From Adiantum capillus-veneris (lineage: Eukaryota; Streptophyta; Polypodiopsida; Polypodiales; Pteridaceae): a stretch of 64,000 bases of DNA. The position numbers and the translations under genes were made by a program. Under the pieces are notes generated by a model. That model had not been told where the DNA came from. It worked only from the letters and a program-made list of their open reading frames with translations, and searched no databases. Shown one piece after another: positions 21,675 through 33,659 of the stretch; the stretch's first letter is position 1, and every line of letters begins with the position of its first letter. Location: contig CM043960.1 of assembly GCA_014529385.2 (NCBI GenBank), forward strand, positions 117,622,043-117,686,042, read 5' to 3'.

Positions 21675-21785
21675 GAGGCACCGCATACCTAGCTAGGTAC
21701 AATTGGGGGCAGGGGACCGCCAGCCTGGTGGGGGGGTCTGCAGTCCCCTGCCCCCAATCGTACCTAGCTAGGTATGTGGTGCCTC
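21675..21785. repeat. Hairpin repeat, copy A
   Basis: About 42-bp imperfect inverted arms begin GAGGCACCGCATACCTAGC and are separated by a G-rich loop. Each arm contains the 14-bp palindrome TACCTAGCTAGGTA. Copy B is at 22376-22485, and the similarity extends about 40-90 bp outside the hairpin in both copies. Confidence 0.85.
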
Positions 21786-21885
21786 TAGAGCAGAAGCTCA
21801 TGATGTTATGCATGGTATGAAAAACACTGAAAAAGACTCCGTTTTACTACATGATAATATTTCTGAATCTTCTTGTGCAACATGT

Positions 21886-22340
21886 AGGTGTCAAGTTACA
21901 ATGACAAGATAAAGATGCTACTATTACTTCATTACTTGATTAAATGTCAATTCTCGCCTTGGTTTTCTTGCTCCTCTGACTCCTTGATCAGCTTTGCTTT
22001 CTTGTCCTCCCTCTCAAGAGTGAAGTATAGTGATTTTGTGAGCCTTAGAAGTAGTTATGATAGAAAACTTTGTGGGGTAATCTTGAAATAGAGAACTTAG
22101 ATAGCCAAATGACTCGTTTAAGGTCAAAGTTCTCCACCATACTGTACTGGTAGCTAATTCTAATGTTCAAATTACAATTGTTGGTTATGTCTTCCCTCCT
22201 ACCCTCAAACACACACCTAGTGCTACTGCTTTTTTTTTTGGAAGGTGAGATACACTTTGAAGTGAAGGTGACTTTAGGGACTCGATGCTAGTCACTCACT
22301 CTATGGGCTTACAAACATTCTACACGCCTCCAGGGATCTC
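21886..22340. other. Spacer between the two hairpin repeats
   Basis: No gene is supported. A 67-codon frame at 21888-22091 has no recognisable features. Confidence 0.5.
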
Positions 22341-22375
22341 TTGCCACATTGTGACTTATCTCAGCTTTTGTGAGG

Positions 22376-22485
22376 GAGGCGCCGCATACCTAGCTAGGTA
22401 TGATTGGAGGGTAGGGGACTGCCGGCCCGGTTTGGGGGGGGGGTCCCCTACCCCCAATCGTACATAGCTAGGTATGCGGTGCCTC
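22376..22485. repeat. Hairpin repeat, copy B
   Basis: The inverted arms match copy A at 21675-21785 with several substitutions. The downstream flank (GAGCAGAAGCTCATGATG and beyond) is also shared, so this is a dispersed or locally duplicated unit of roughly 230-260 bp. Confidence 0.85.
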
Positions 22486-22590
22486 TCGAGCAGAAGCTCA
22501 TGATGTTATGCATTGTATGAAAAACAATGAGAAGGACTCAGTTTTCCTATATGAGAAAATTTCTAAATCTTCTTGTGGCTATAGAATTGA

Positions 22591-23397
22591 TCAATACTCA
22601 CGAAAAAGTTCAGGTTCGTGCGCTGGTGGAACCCAGTCGTAGATACTATCGTCTTCATCCGTATCGCTATCACCAATGCTCGCACCACCGCTGTCACCAT
22701 TGCCACCACCGCTGTCGCCATCGCTACCACTGCTACTTGCACTGCTTTCACCATCGCTACCACTGCTACCACTGCTTTCACCATCGCTGGGGTTCTGATC
22801 GACCGGACTTGGCCCCGAGGTCAAATCGAGAGAGCGGTGGAAAAACTCATGCATGAGGAACTCATCGCAGAGGACGAGAAGGGCAAGGAAGTCTTGACAC
22901 GTTGTGCACATGAGGGGAAGGAGGGGAGAGGCGGAGCCGGTGGAGCAGGCCAGCTCGTAGATCTGCCGAACGCCGTGGGACGCCACGATATTGAAGAGGT
23001 GCAAGCTTCTGAGGAGTGTGGTGTAGAGGCACGCAGCGTTCACAGCGGTGTAAAGGTAGGCATTAAAGGGGCTCTGCTGGGCGCCAGCTCCGGCTTCCGG
23101 CGGCCAGTCGCTGCGGAGGAAATCGAAGAGGCGCTCTCTGCACAACTGTCGCAGAAATTGCTGGATCTTTGCGATGTATGCCGGTATTTCCGACCGGATC
23201 ATCGTCCTGATGAGAGTGTAGCGGCTCGCATTCAGTGGACCCCAAGGCTGCGTGTCTGCATCCGACAGCCACGTGAGGGACTCTGATGCCACCTCCATAT
23301 CCCATCTGCCACTAACCTGCCACATCTGGTCCGGCCATGTGTCCGGATTGCTCATCATCTCTCTCTGCCTCTCTGTCTCTCGCCGGCTGCTCGGCAC
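22591..23397 (-). CDS. Unrecognised protein, 268 aa, acidic Ser/Gly-rich tail
   Basis: This intact frame has a Glu/Arg-rich start, a largely alpha-helical middle (about residues 55-180, with runs such as YLYTAVNAACLYTTLLRSLHLF) and a low-complexity Asp/Ser/Gly tail. It ends in EDDSIYDWVPPAHEPEL. I do not recognise a family. The middle and the end align by eye with the ORF at 47143-48024 (aligned pattern Y...I...IP.Y..K then YTAV.AACLY), suggesting one family. A strong donor-like GTGAGTAT overlaps codons near the 3' end (about 22600), so the true C-terminus may lie in a further exon. A (GA)n tract lies about 100 bases upstream, in the likely 5' leader. Confidence 0.5.
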   Translation of the reverse strand: MPSSRRETERQREMMSNPDTWPDQMWQVSGRWDMEVASESLTWLSDADTQPWGPLNASRYTLIRTMIRSEIPAYIAKIQQFLRQLCRERLFDFLRSDWPPEAGAGAQQSPFNAYLYTAVNAACLYTTLLRSLHLFNIVASHGVRQIYELACSTGSASPLLPLMCTTCQDFLALLVLCDEFLMHEFFHRSLDLTSGPSPVDQNPSDGESSGSSGSDGESSASSSGSDGDSGGGNGDSGGASIGDSDTDEDDSIYDWVPPAHEPELFREY

Positions 23398-23498
23398 TCA
23401 ATCGACACCGTGACCTTTCAACCTTGGCCTAATTAGGGCACTACGGAATGAAAACAAAATGGCTGTGTGAGTTGTAATTTCAAGTTGTAAACTTGTGC

Positions 23499-23500
<2 letters not shown>

Positions 23501-23546
<46 letters not shown>
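23501..23546. repeat. (CT)n microsatellite
   Basis: An almost pure CT tract lies upstream of the minus-strand ORF at 23397, reading (GA)n on the sense strand. Confidence 0.9.
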
Positions 23547-23547
<1 letters not shown>

Positions 23548-24355
23548 AAAAAAAAGGCCATTTTCAAGTTCGGCTATATGTACCATGCACAACACCCAAT
23601 TGTGAAGTCCCACACCCTCGAGACTAAGTAACACAAAGCATTCAACGAGGGGTGGTGAGGGAATCGACGACTCGGAAGTCCAAGGTGGGATCTCGAGGTG
23701 GACTAAACCCAGGCATCGTGCAAATCGAGGTAAACGGGAATTGGGGCAATGCAAAAAAATTAGGGCTCCATCACCTGGTTTTGAACCCACAACTTCGAAG
23801 CAGCTCATGTTTTGGTTCACATGGACTAACCAACTTACCCGCACGCACATGATGTACCCTTGCTTGTTTTCATGACCCTTTATTGTAAGCTCAGCCAACG
23901 TGCGTTGCTCGAGTTTAAGGGGGTTTAATTTGTTCTTGGGTTTTGTTTTAGTGTGACATCTCCAACTGCGATTTCACTGGTTTTTCTGATGTACTTGCAA
24001 GCCATGGATCCCCTCACTACCCCTCATTAAATGCACCGTGTTCTTTAGTCGTGAGGGTCGTGCAACCTTACTGGGTGTTGTAGAGTGTAGACTATTTACA
24101 CTAGCTCTTAAAGACGCTCAATGTCTATTGGTGTTGCCTAAGATTTTCCCCTTATCCGCCAAAATTCTAGAGAAACCCTTTTAAAACTGCTTTGATTAGA
24201 ATATGCCATACTTTAGAGATGTGATTAGTAGTAGTAAGTATAGTCACTACACACTTGGAGCAATAGGGTATGAGTTGGCCATATTGTGCGAGTTTTATTT
24301 ATTTATGATATTTTAATGGAAAATTTAATTTTCTCCTTTGCAAACTAGTAAACAA
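23547..24355. other. Non-coding stretch before CACTA copy 2
   Basis: A 117-codon minus-strand frame (23898-23545) shows no family. Nothing else is supported. The target duplication CAA of the next element is at 24353-24355. Confidence 0.5.
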
Positions 24356-24560
24356 CACTACAACATAATATCAAGATATCGACGTAATATATATCGACGG
24401 TCGTACCTTTCCACGTGGTTATCGACGTACTTGTATCCCGTCGATATATGCGTCGGAATACCCGTCGATATGCGCGTCGAAATACACGTGGCAAGGCATA
24501 GTTTTCCATACGTATATCGACGGATATTACCATGAGTATATCGACGCAGATTTCGACGCA
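24356..24560. repeat. Left subterminal repeats of CACTA copy 2
   Basis: TATCGACG and CGTCGATA motifs occur about ten times in both orientations within 200 bases of the end. They are the likely binding sites of the element's TNPA-type protein, by analogy with En/Spm. Confidence 0.8.
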
Positions 24561-26280
<1,720 letters not shown>

Positions 26281-26318
26281 GATCTCCGTACACCTCTGGA
26301 CCGAGGTGTACGGAGATC
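26281..26318 (+). promoter_or_regulatory. Perfect hairpin upstream of TNPD, copy 2
   Basis: The arms GATCTCCGTACACCTC and its exact complement surround a 6-base loop, ending 78 bases before the TNPD start codon. The equivalent in copy 1 is at 18156-18193. Conserved flanking sequence marks it as part of the shared transposase promoter or leader. Confidence 0.6.
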
Positions 26319-26395
26319 GGGCAAGACTAGAGAATGCGAGGTAGTTTACATTGTGAGGAGTATATATATTAAAACAACATTCATAATCATTGTAG

Positions 26396-29300
26396 ATGGC
26401 AACGTCATCAACTAACATGGAGGAAAAGATTGCATGCTCGTGCATGCTCTGCAAGTATCAAATCCTGCGCAAGCGTAGGATATGTAACGAGCATGTGCAC
26501 AAGTACGGAGAGTTTGCTAGAGAAACCGTACAGAATCTACGATACAACTCCTACGGAACGGGCATTGATTTTCGCGACATAGCACCTACATCTGAGAGAG
26601 AGAAAAAAAGGATTATGCGTGAAGGTCCGACCAATATAGAGCCAAGGATGGAAGCAGAAAAGGGCTTACAGACAGAAGACAACGACATGGAGCAGATGCT
26701 GGATGCCTTCTTCCAGAGAAGCGAGGAGAACGCTAACGAAGCAGCACCAGAAGCCGTGCGCCTATCTCCTGAAGACATGTTGAGGAAGTTGGCACGTCAA
26801 CCAATCTATGAAGGCGCCAAAATATCTGTGCTTCGTACTTGTGTGGCGTTTTTGAATCTTCAGTCAGTGTACGGGTGGTCAGATGCAAGCGTCACTGCTT
26901 TGTTTAGGTACGTAATTTATAAAATAGATTTTTCGATTGCAACGATGATGTGCTTGGGGAGCTTTTTAATTTAATGTGGCTTAAACAGGTTGTTCGGGGA
27001 GCAACTTCTCCCGACTGGCAATGAAATGCCCCCCTCCAGGCTAGACGCAAAGCAACTATTGACCTCAGTTGGCTTGGACTACAACAAGATTCATGCATGT
27101 CCAAATGATTGCATTCTTTTTTGTAATGAATTCGCAGATTGTCTGTCGTGTCCTAAGTGCGGAGCAATGTGCTACAAACAAGATGTGGTTGGCGAGACAG
27201 TGCTAGCTAAAGTGTTGCGGCATTTCCCCATTATTCCTAGGATAAAAAGCATGTTTCGTTGTGGTTCCATTGCAAAGTTGATGCGGTGGCATTCTACGAA
27301 TAAATCCACTGACGCAACATTTAGGTTTCCCGCTGATTCAAAGGCTTGGAGGCACATTGAAGATACCTGGCCACATTTTAAGAGTGAACCATGCAATTTG
27401 CGTTTGGGCATGGCAATGGATGGAGTCAATCCATTTGGCTTGAGAAGCTTGTCATGGAGTACTTGGCCTGTGTGCCTTATCAATTACAACCTCCCGCCGT
27501 GGCTTGCCATCAAGAAGGGTCATTTGATATTAAGCTTGATTGTACCTGGTAAGTTCAAGGCAAAAAACATGGATGTTTATCTAGCTCCACTAGTTGACGA
27601 GCTCCAAGAGTTATGGCATGGGATCGACATAGCAAATGCGATTGAACCAGTAGGACAACATCATGCAAGGATCCATGGACTTCTTATGTGGACTATGCAT
27701 GATTGGCCAGGATACAAAGAAGCTTCTGGTAATGGTTCTTGATTTACAAAATTATCGCTATTCGCAAGCACTTTGCCTTGGCCTGAATCATGCTTTAATA
27801 TATGCAGGGCTTACAACTTCGGGATACAATGCATGTCCCATTTGCGGGCCGTCTTTGGATGTGCGCTATTTTGCCTCTCTTCGAAAGACAATTTATCATG
27901 GCCACCACTGCTATCTTCCAGATGGCCATCACTTAGGCGAAGGTCAGCTTGGTCGCGTCGAATGTCGTCCTATGCATGTACAAGAGTGGCGTCGCCGATG
28001 GGAGCAACATGAGGGGCAACCTGTTCTAGGAATGAAATGTTTGTTTATTCTCTATACCTTGCCGTACTGGGGTGATCTACTAATTAACCATTTGCTGGAT
28101 CCAATGCATATATTCAAGAATGTGGGAGAGCTCCCATGGAAGTCAATCATGGGAATGAAAGACAATCGAGCTTCACGAGATGATTGCAATCAGTTGGAAA
28201 GATGCCAGAGCTGTGGCCTTTCACCAATGCAGCTGGCCAAACAAAGCTTCCAAGAGCGCCATGGGTATTGCTAAAAAGCGAGGAGCGACAAGTTAAAAGG
28301 GTGATTTCAGAGTTCAGGACGCCAACAGGATATATGTGATGTTTCAAGACAGCATTCACCCGTGATGATCAACTGTCAGGACTGAAATCGCACGACTGGC
28401 CTAAGTTCTTGCAATTCATTCTTCCAATTGCGATCAAGGGGTGTTTAACGGAGGAAGTGCGGACCTGCATATACAAGATTTGAGAGCTAGTGCGATGGAT
28501 CTCTTCCAAGGAGATACGAGAGGAATCTCTTGCAGTCGCAAGGGCTAACTCCATTGAGGCAATTTGCATGATTGAGAAGTATCTACCCACGAGCTGCCTA
28601 ACTATCCAAATGCACTTGCTCGTCCATGTAGTAGATGAGGTTGCAGTGGAAGGTACAGTCCACAACCGTTGGATGTTCTTTCTAGAGCGGTTCATGAAAA
28701 CACTTAAGGGTTTTGTTCGCCAAAAAGCGCATCCAGAGGGGAGCATGGTAGAAGGATGGCTGGTGCAAGAGTCTCTTGTCTTGACGACCGAATTTCTATC
28801 CGTTTCTGACCCAGAAATGCCTCGACTGTGGAGCGATGAGGAGGATGCAAGACTGGTGGGAGAGGAGCCGCAAGGGCAAGGGGTGCCGAAGAAAATGAAC
28901 GACGCCATGCGAGAAAAGATCATGAAGTTCTATATACTAAATTCAGAGCCGATGCAAAAATGGCTTGAAAGGTACAAAGAAGAGAAATAAATACGCAATA
29001 GGGAGCGACACGATTTCAGGCGAAGCCGAACGACTAGAGGCTTATCCTTGCCAGACTATCTTTCTCCTCTACCTGAATTCCCTACAATGGCATGGTTGGA
29101 CAAGACAGTGAGAGCAGCTCGACAGATCGGAGAACCCATATCTCTAGAAGAGGAAGAGTTGGCTATTGGATGTGATTGGAAGTATCATACATACATGGAA
29201 CTGTGGTCGCATGGAAAGCATTTCAGAACACAACAAATTGACAGCAGAAGAAACACGTTTGACAGTGGGATAATGGTTAATTTCATGCAAAAGAGCAGGG

Positions 29301-29890
29301 CCAGTGCTAGAGACACGAATGAGAGCACTAGCAACCTGGATTACTGTGGTCTTGTGTCAAATATCCTGAAAGTCAGCTTCAGGCGGTTTGAGATGTTTTT
29401 GTTGGATGTGAATTGGTTCAAGGTGATTACTTCTGATCGCAATGCAACGGTACGCAGAGATGGAAACAAGCTTGTGCAAATAGATTCTACAAAGGTTTGG
29501 ACAGATGCGAGTGACACATTTGCTCTCCCTGAACATTGCGAGCAAGTGGTCTTTGTAGTGGACCCTCGAGAGCAACAATGGTGGTTTGTGGTTCAGGCTG
29601 CTCCAAGAAATAAACAAGTATTTGAAGGGCAAGAGCTCCTGGAGGAAAGTCGGTCAGAGGACACAGATACTGCTGTGACATTAGATGAGATGGACGAAGG
29701 TATGGCAGAGGAAGCTGACAGATATACGAGGGATGATGCAGACGAGGCAGATATGACATTTATAGATGAAGATGCAATGGATGAAGACAATCTGCCAGAA
29801 CGAGTTGGGGTAGAGTTATGTCTGCAATTAGAGATAGACAATGATATGGTGCAAGATCTTATCGATGATGCCTCACTCGTCGAGGCCTAG
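26396..29890 (+). pseudogene. TNPD-type CACTA transposase, copy 2 (three exons, frameshift and stops)
   Basis: Exons are 26396-26907, 26989-27728 and 27808-29890. The first two introns (81 and 79 bp) match the positions of introns 1 and 2 in copy 1. The sites of introns 3, 4 and 5 are continuous coding sequence here (KFLQFILP, GCDWKYHTY, EHCEQVVF). Domains in order are the Cys-rich transposase-associated domain (CSCMLCK), the tnp2/Transposase_21 core (LRLGMAMDGVNPFG; LPYWGDLLINHLLDPMHIFKN), DUF4218 (HNRWMFFLERFMKTLKG) and DUF4216 (DVNWFKV), with an acidic C-terminus. A frameshift near 28200 and stops at about 28337, 28482 and 28988 break the third exon. Exons 1 and 2 are intact. Confidence 0.85.
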
Positions 29891-29997
29891 GCCTGTAAGT
29901 GTTTGTATGAAGATGTTGATTTAAAATTAAGCTTAAAGTTAATTTAAACAAAGGTGTTCTGACACTTTCTTTTACTTTATTTGTGCAGGACTTTAGT

Positions 29998-31121
29998 ATG
30001 GCAGACCAGTTTCCAGATCCCGCTTCTATGAGTGCAGATGCATTTATGGGCTTTGTCTCACGAATGACGCCCAATCAGATGGCAGAGGCGTCTCAGTACT
30101 GGGTAGCCAGAGGCACAGGTACTACGCCTCCGGGATTCACACCCGAGGGTCCGACGCCTAGGGGGGGGGGGGACGCCTACGGGTACGATGCCTGCGAGGT
30201 CTCCCATCATGGCCGCTTCGACACCTAGGGGTGCGGCAGAGGCGGGTACGTCCTCATCTCCGCAGCACAGGCGCACTTGCCGATCTCGACGATCTTCAGG
30301 TGGAGGTGGTGGTTGTTGTGGAGGATGGTCCACAGATGCTTCGACCCCTCCTCGCTCACGACCCCCGTCCTACCCAGGCACACCTCTCGACACACCTCTT
30401 GGCACACCTCGGACACCTTGGGGGGCACACGATCCTAGTGTATCCAAGCTCTATACTGTACGGGTAGATGGTTCTATTGACATGGATAGAGTCGAGACTG
30501 AGATGAGACAGCGGATTCGCCAGCTCGCGGAGCTGTAGTTTTCAACCAGCATTCTAACGCCTTGGCCTGACTAGGATCACGACAAAATCAGTTATATAGT
30601 GGAGACCATCATGAGAGAGTATCAGCCTGCTCCGAGTTCAAAGGATGTTCTGAGGAGGTGGATCAAGGGTGTTGCACGAGACACGTGAAACATCGACGAG
30701 ATGCAGCTCGGCAGGCTTTTAGGACCGGCTCACCAAAGCCTTCGGGCATCCCACATGAGACGTGGCAGCAAATCAAGGAGGATGAGCGGAGAGCGGATAC
30801 GCGGTTCAGACAGCAGCGTCATGCCACACAGATACGACAGATGACCAGGGGGACATCTCATCTTGGCAGCAGAGGCTTCGACACCTTTCGCTATGAGTTT
30901 GTGAGTTTCCAATCCAATCCTAGCTATGGTGTTTTTTTAAACATGATGAATCATGTATTCTTATTACTTTGATTTTTGTGTAAACACAGAATCTTGCAAT
31001 GCATCGAGCCCCGACATGCCAGGAGGAGACATATGGATATCGCAGAGGTATCTATGAAGTATTGAATGATCTTGATGCTTTAGGAGAGCCTGTAGACTGG
31101 GAGGCCTTAGAGTCTCGCTGA
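29998..31121 (+). pseudogene. TNPA/Transposase_24-type gene of CACTA copy 2, frameshifted
   Basis: ATG at 29998 follows an AG acceptor-like site. The first frame (MADQFPDPASMSADAFMGF) breaks at a run of G bases near 30162-30171 and continues in another frame through the Gly/Cys cluster and a TPLDTPLGTPRTP repeat region, as in copy 1. Further stops occur at 30536-30538 and beyond. The basic domain ends LGSRGFDTFRYEF before a GTGAGT donor at 30901. A last exon (30990-31121) encodes NLAMHRAP and ends in TGA. The homologue in copy 1 is 14024-12711. Confidence 0.65.
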
Positions 31122-31737
31122 TTGATTGAGGTGAGACGTTAATATGTGTGAGTTGATTTAATTAAATAAGTATATGTGAAGTAATATAAATACTAATTTT
31201 GTGACTTGTCCTATGTGTAGGTTGTGACGCCTAGTCATCAATGGATTTCATATATATGTTTTGTGAGACATAGATATGCTTCTGTGTCTCTTTTTTGTAT
31301 AAACATATATGGTTATGGTTATTGTTTTCCTTATGGTTATGATTATTGTCATTGTATAGACATGGCTATGATTATTGTTCTTGTATAGACATGGTTATGA
31401 TTATTGTTTTGTTTATGGTTATGTTTAACTTTCTGGTTATGCTTATGGTTATTGTTTTGTTTATGGTTATGGTTATTTGCATTATGGTTTTGATCAATAT
31501 GGTTATGGATGGTTATGGTTTTGCACAAAGTTCATTATGGTTATGGTTTTAAGTTGGTTATGGTTTTGCACAAAGTTCATTTCATTTCTTTCATTGGCCT
31601 TAAATCTTATGTGAGATCCTACATGGATAGCATGTAGGAGACGTATACATATGGTTTTTTTTTTAAAAGTTTATGTTAAAACAAAGGGAACTCTGTCAAA
31701 ATTTTTGCGGGAGCACGGTTGATTTTGGTGCTGCTCG
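31122..31737. other. Degenerate GGTTAT-repeat segment of CACTA copy 2
   Basis: TGGTTATGGTTAT-type repeats occupy about 31305-31570. No gene is present. Confidence 0.75.
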
Positions 31738-31828
31738 ATTTCTTGGGCAGAGGACAGGCAGTTTGACTGTGGCTGTGTCCATCTTTTCATTGGGCCAGGC
31801 CAGGCTACCTGTCCTCTCCCCAAGAAAT
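31738..31828. repeat. Inverted repeat near the right end of CACTA copy 2
   Basis: The 24-bp arms (22 of 24 matching, left arm starting ATTTCTTGGGCAGAGG) are separated by about 43 bases. The repeat is close to, but outside, the subterminal motif cluster. Confidence 0.75.
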
Positions 31829-31854
31829 TTTTTTTTGTGTTATGGTCGTCGCAA

Positions 31855-32014
31855 TATGCGTAGCTAGGCCCGTCGAAATACGCGTCGATAACAGTACCTT
31901 TCGACGCGTATATCAATACATATTGCGATGTTTTCGTAGGGATGCGTATTTTGACGTTTTTTTTGACGGGCTGCGTCGAAACTTGCATCGAAGTCCCCCT
32001 TTTTTGTTGTAGTG
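31855..32014. repeat. Right subterminal repeats of CACTA copy 2
   Basis: Motifs of the type CGTCGAAA, CGCGTCGATA and TTCGACGCG lead to the terminal GTTGTAGTG. They mirror the left end. Confidence 0.75.
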
Positions 32015-32428
32015 CAAGAAACTATAATTTCTTGGCTTTACGGACCGACTGAAAAAAGAGAAAATTGGCCATTGTCTAGGGAAGTATGCATTTTCACTGG
32101 ATTGGGGGGAGGGGGATTGAGAGTTACATATTGCCTATTTGAAATGATACTAATTGTTAAAAGAGGAAAATGAAAAGGTTGGCAATCGTATGGTAGTAAT
32201 AAGTGCGGTAATAGTCCCTGATATATTATTGCAACTATTACCATGCATATTATCGATAAACCATTACCGCGTTCATTCCCACTACTCTTACTGCACATGC
32301 CAAAAATTATCTCTCTATTTTCCTTTGTTAAACCATGGCAATACTGAGGGATGTGGAGTTTTCCTCTTATAGTTTCTCTGTCCTACCACTCAAATGATGG
32401 GATGATGTGTGTCCCTATCAATTGACAT
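32015..32428. other. Non-coding stretch
   Basis: I see no gene or repeat beyond the CAA duplication at 32015-32017. Confidence 0.5.
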
Positions 32429-32627
32429 GCATGGAGGCACATCGAAACTCATTGGTCCGAGTTCGGGCTAGAGCCTCAAGACTTGAGGCTTGGGTTGGAA
32501 AGTGACCGTGTCAATCCCTTTGGCACCAAGTCTACATCATGAAGCACTTGGCCCATGGTGATCATCAACTATAGTATTCCACATTAGGAAAAGTTTAGAC
32601 TCAAATTTGGTCCTTTTAGTATTGGAG
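32429..32627 (+). pseudogene. Isolated tnp2 (CACTA transposase) fragment
   Basis: The plus strand reads AWRHIETHWSEFGLEPQDLR and then LGLESDRVNPFGTKSTS before a stop, then STWPMVIINYSIPH. This is the same part of Transposase_21 as in the two CACTA elements, but clearly divergent from both. It is a relic of a third CACTA lineage without visible ends. Confidence 0.65.
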
Positions 32628-33659
32628 AGAGAGAATGTTGCATGACCAATGGAGGGCGGCTTACCGTAACAGTAGCTCGTTTTTTTCTTATTTTTGTGTC
32701 AAATTTTTACATTTTCAAAAAACAATTGTTAGTTGTTTTAAAACTTTTTATAACAATGTATGTTGAGATTTCCTTGAATCTCTTTGCGGTCAACATCGAA
32801 TACAGGACAAATGTGGCATAATTCACTCTCAATGCAATTGTGCACACTTTTTTGATATGAGAGATTTCATGCTATTGTCACTCATTCATCCACTTGCACT
32901 CACCTTACTATTCTACTTGCATTTGACTGCTTTCTATTTCTGCTCAGTGACACTACTAAACACTCTCCCTCTCTATGCTGTGTTGTGCATCTTAACCTCA
33001 GATCTTAACTTCATCAAAGAAGCACTAATGGAGAACATAAGACCTCAACGACCATCCACAAGTATTAAGTATATAGAAATATTTATTAGCTTTGATGTGG
33101 ACAATGGTCGTTGGCTTTCCACCACCATTACAATTGGAAGTTGGGTTCTCCTACAGACGAGAAAGAGAAAGTGCACGAAAATTGAATTTATGAAATAGCC
33201 ACAAAGGTAGGGTGAAAGAATTTCTCTTGTCATAAATGAGAAAAAAAGTCAAGGAGGTGCTCATTGAACACACACATATGCACTCAGATCTATGTTTGAG
33301 AGCATCCCGGATAGGGTTTCTAGCTCACCGACTAAACTATGCGTTTACTAGCATCCACTGAAGATTTTTATATTCAATGTTTAGCTTGTGTTTAAATTTT
33401 TTGTTGCAGATATCTATCCCTTGCACAAAGAAGATTGAAAATCAATGGATTGAATTATATGCATTTTTAATGTATTCCATATATTGATGGACAAGTTACT
33501 GTATAAGACGCAAATAAAATACAAATTTTCTTGCGAGCACAAATGTTTTTTTGAGTTCAACTCAACTTCTCTTTACACTTGTACACTTAATTGTCCAATT
33601 CAACATATTTAATTCGTAACTCTCGTTTACAATAGTGGAGGAGATTCCTTCTATGCTTG
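32628..33659. other. Non-coding stretch
   Basis: AT-rich DNA. A 113-codon plus-strand frame (32857-33198) shows hydrophobic runs but no recognisable domain or homologue in the window. Confidence 0.5.

Noticed and set aside
22618-23286. 222-aa plus-strand ORF
   Set aside because: It is antisense to the 268-aa minus-strand frame. The minus frame has the better start, an acidic tail and a relative at 47 kb.
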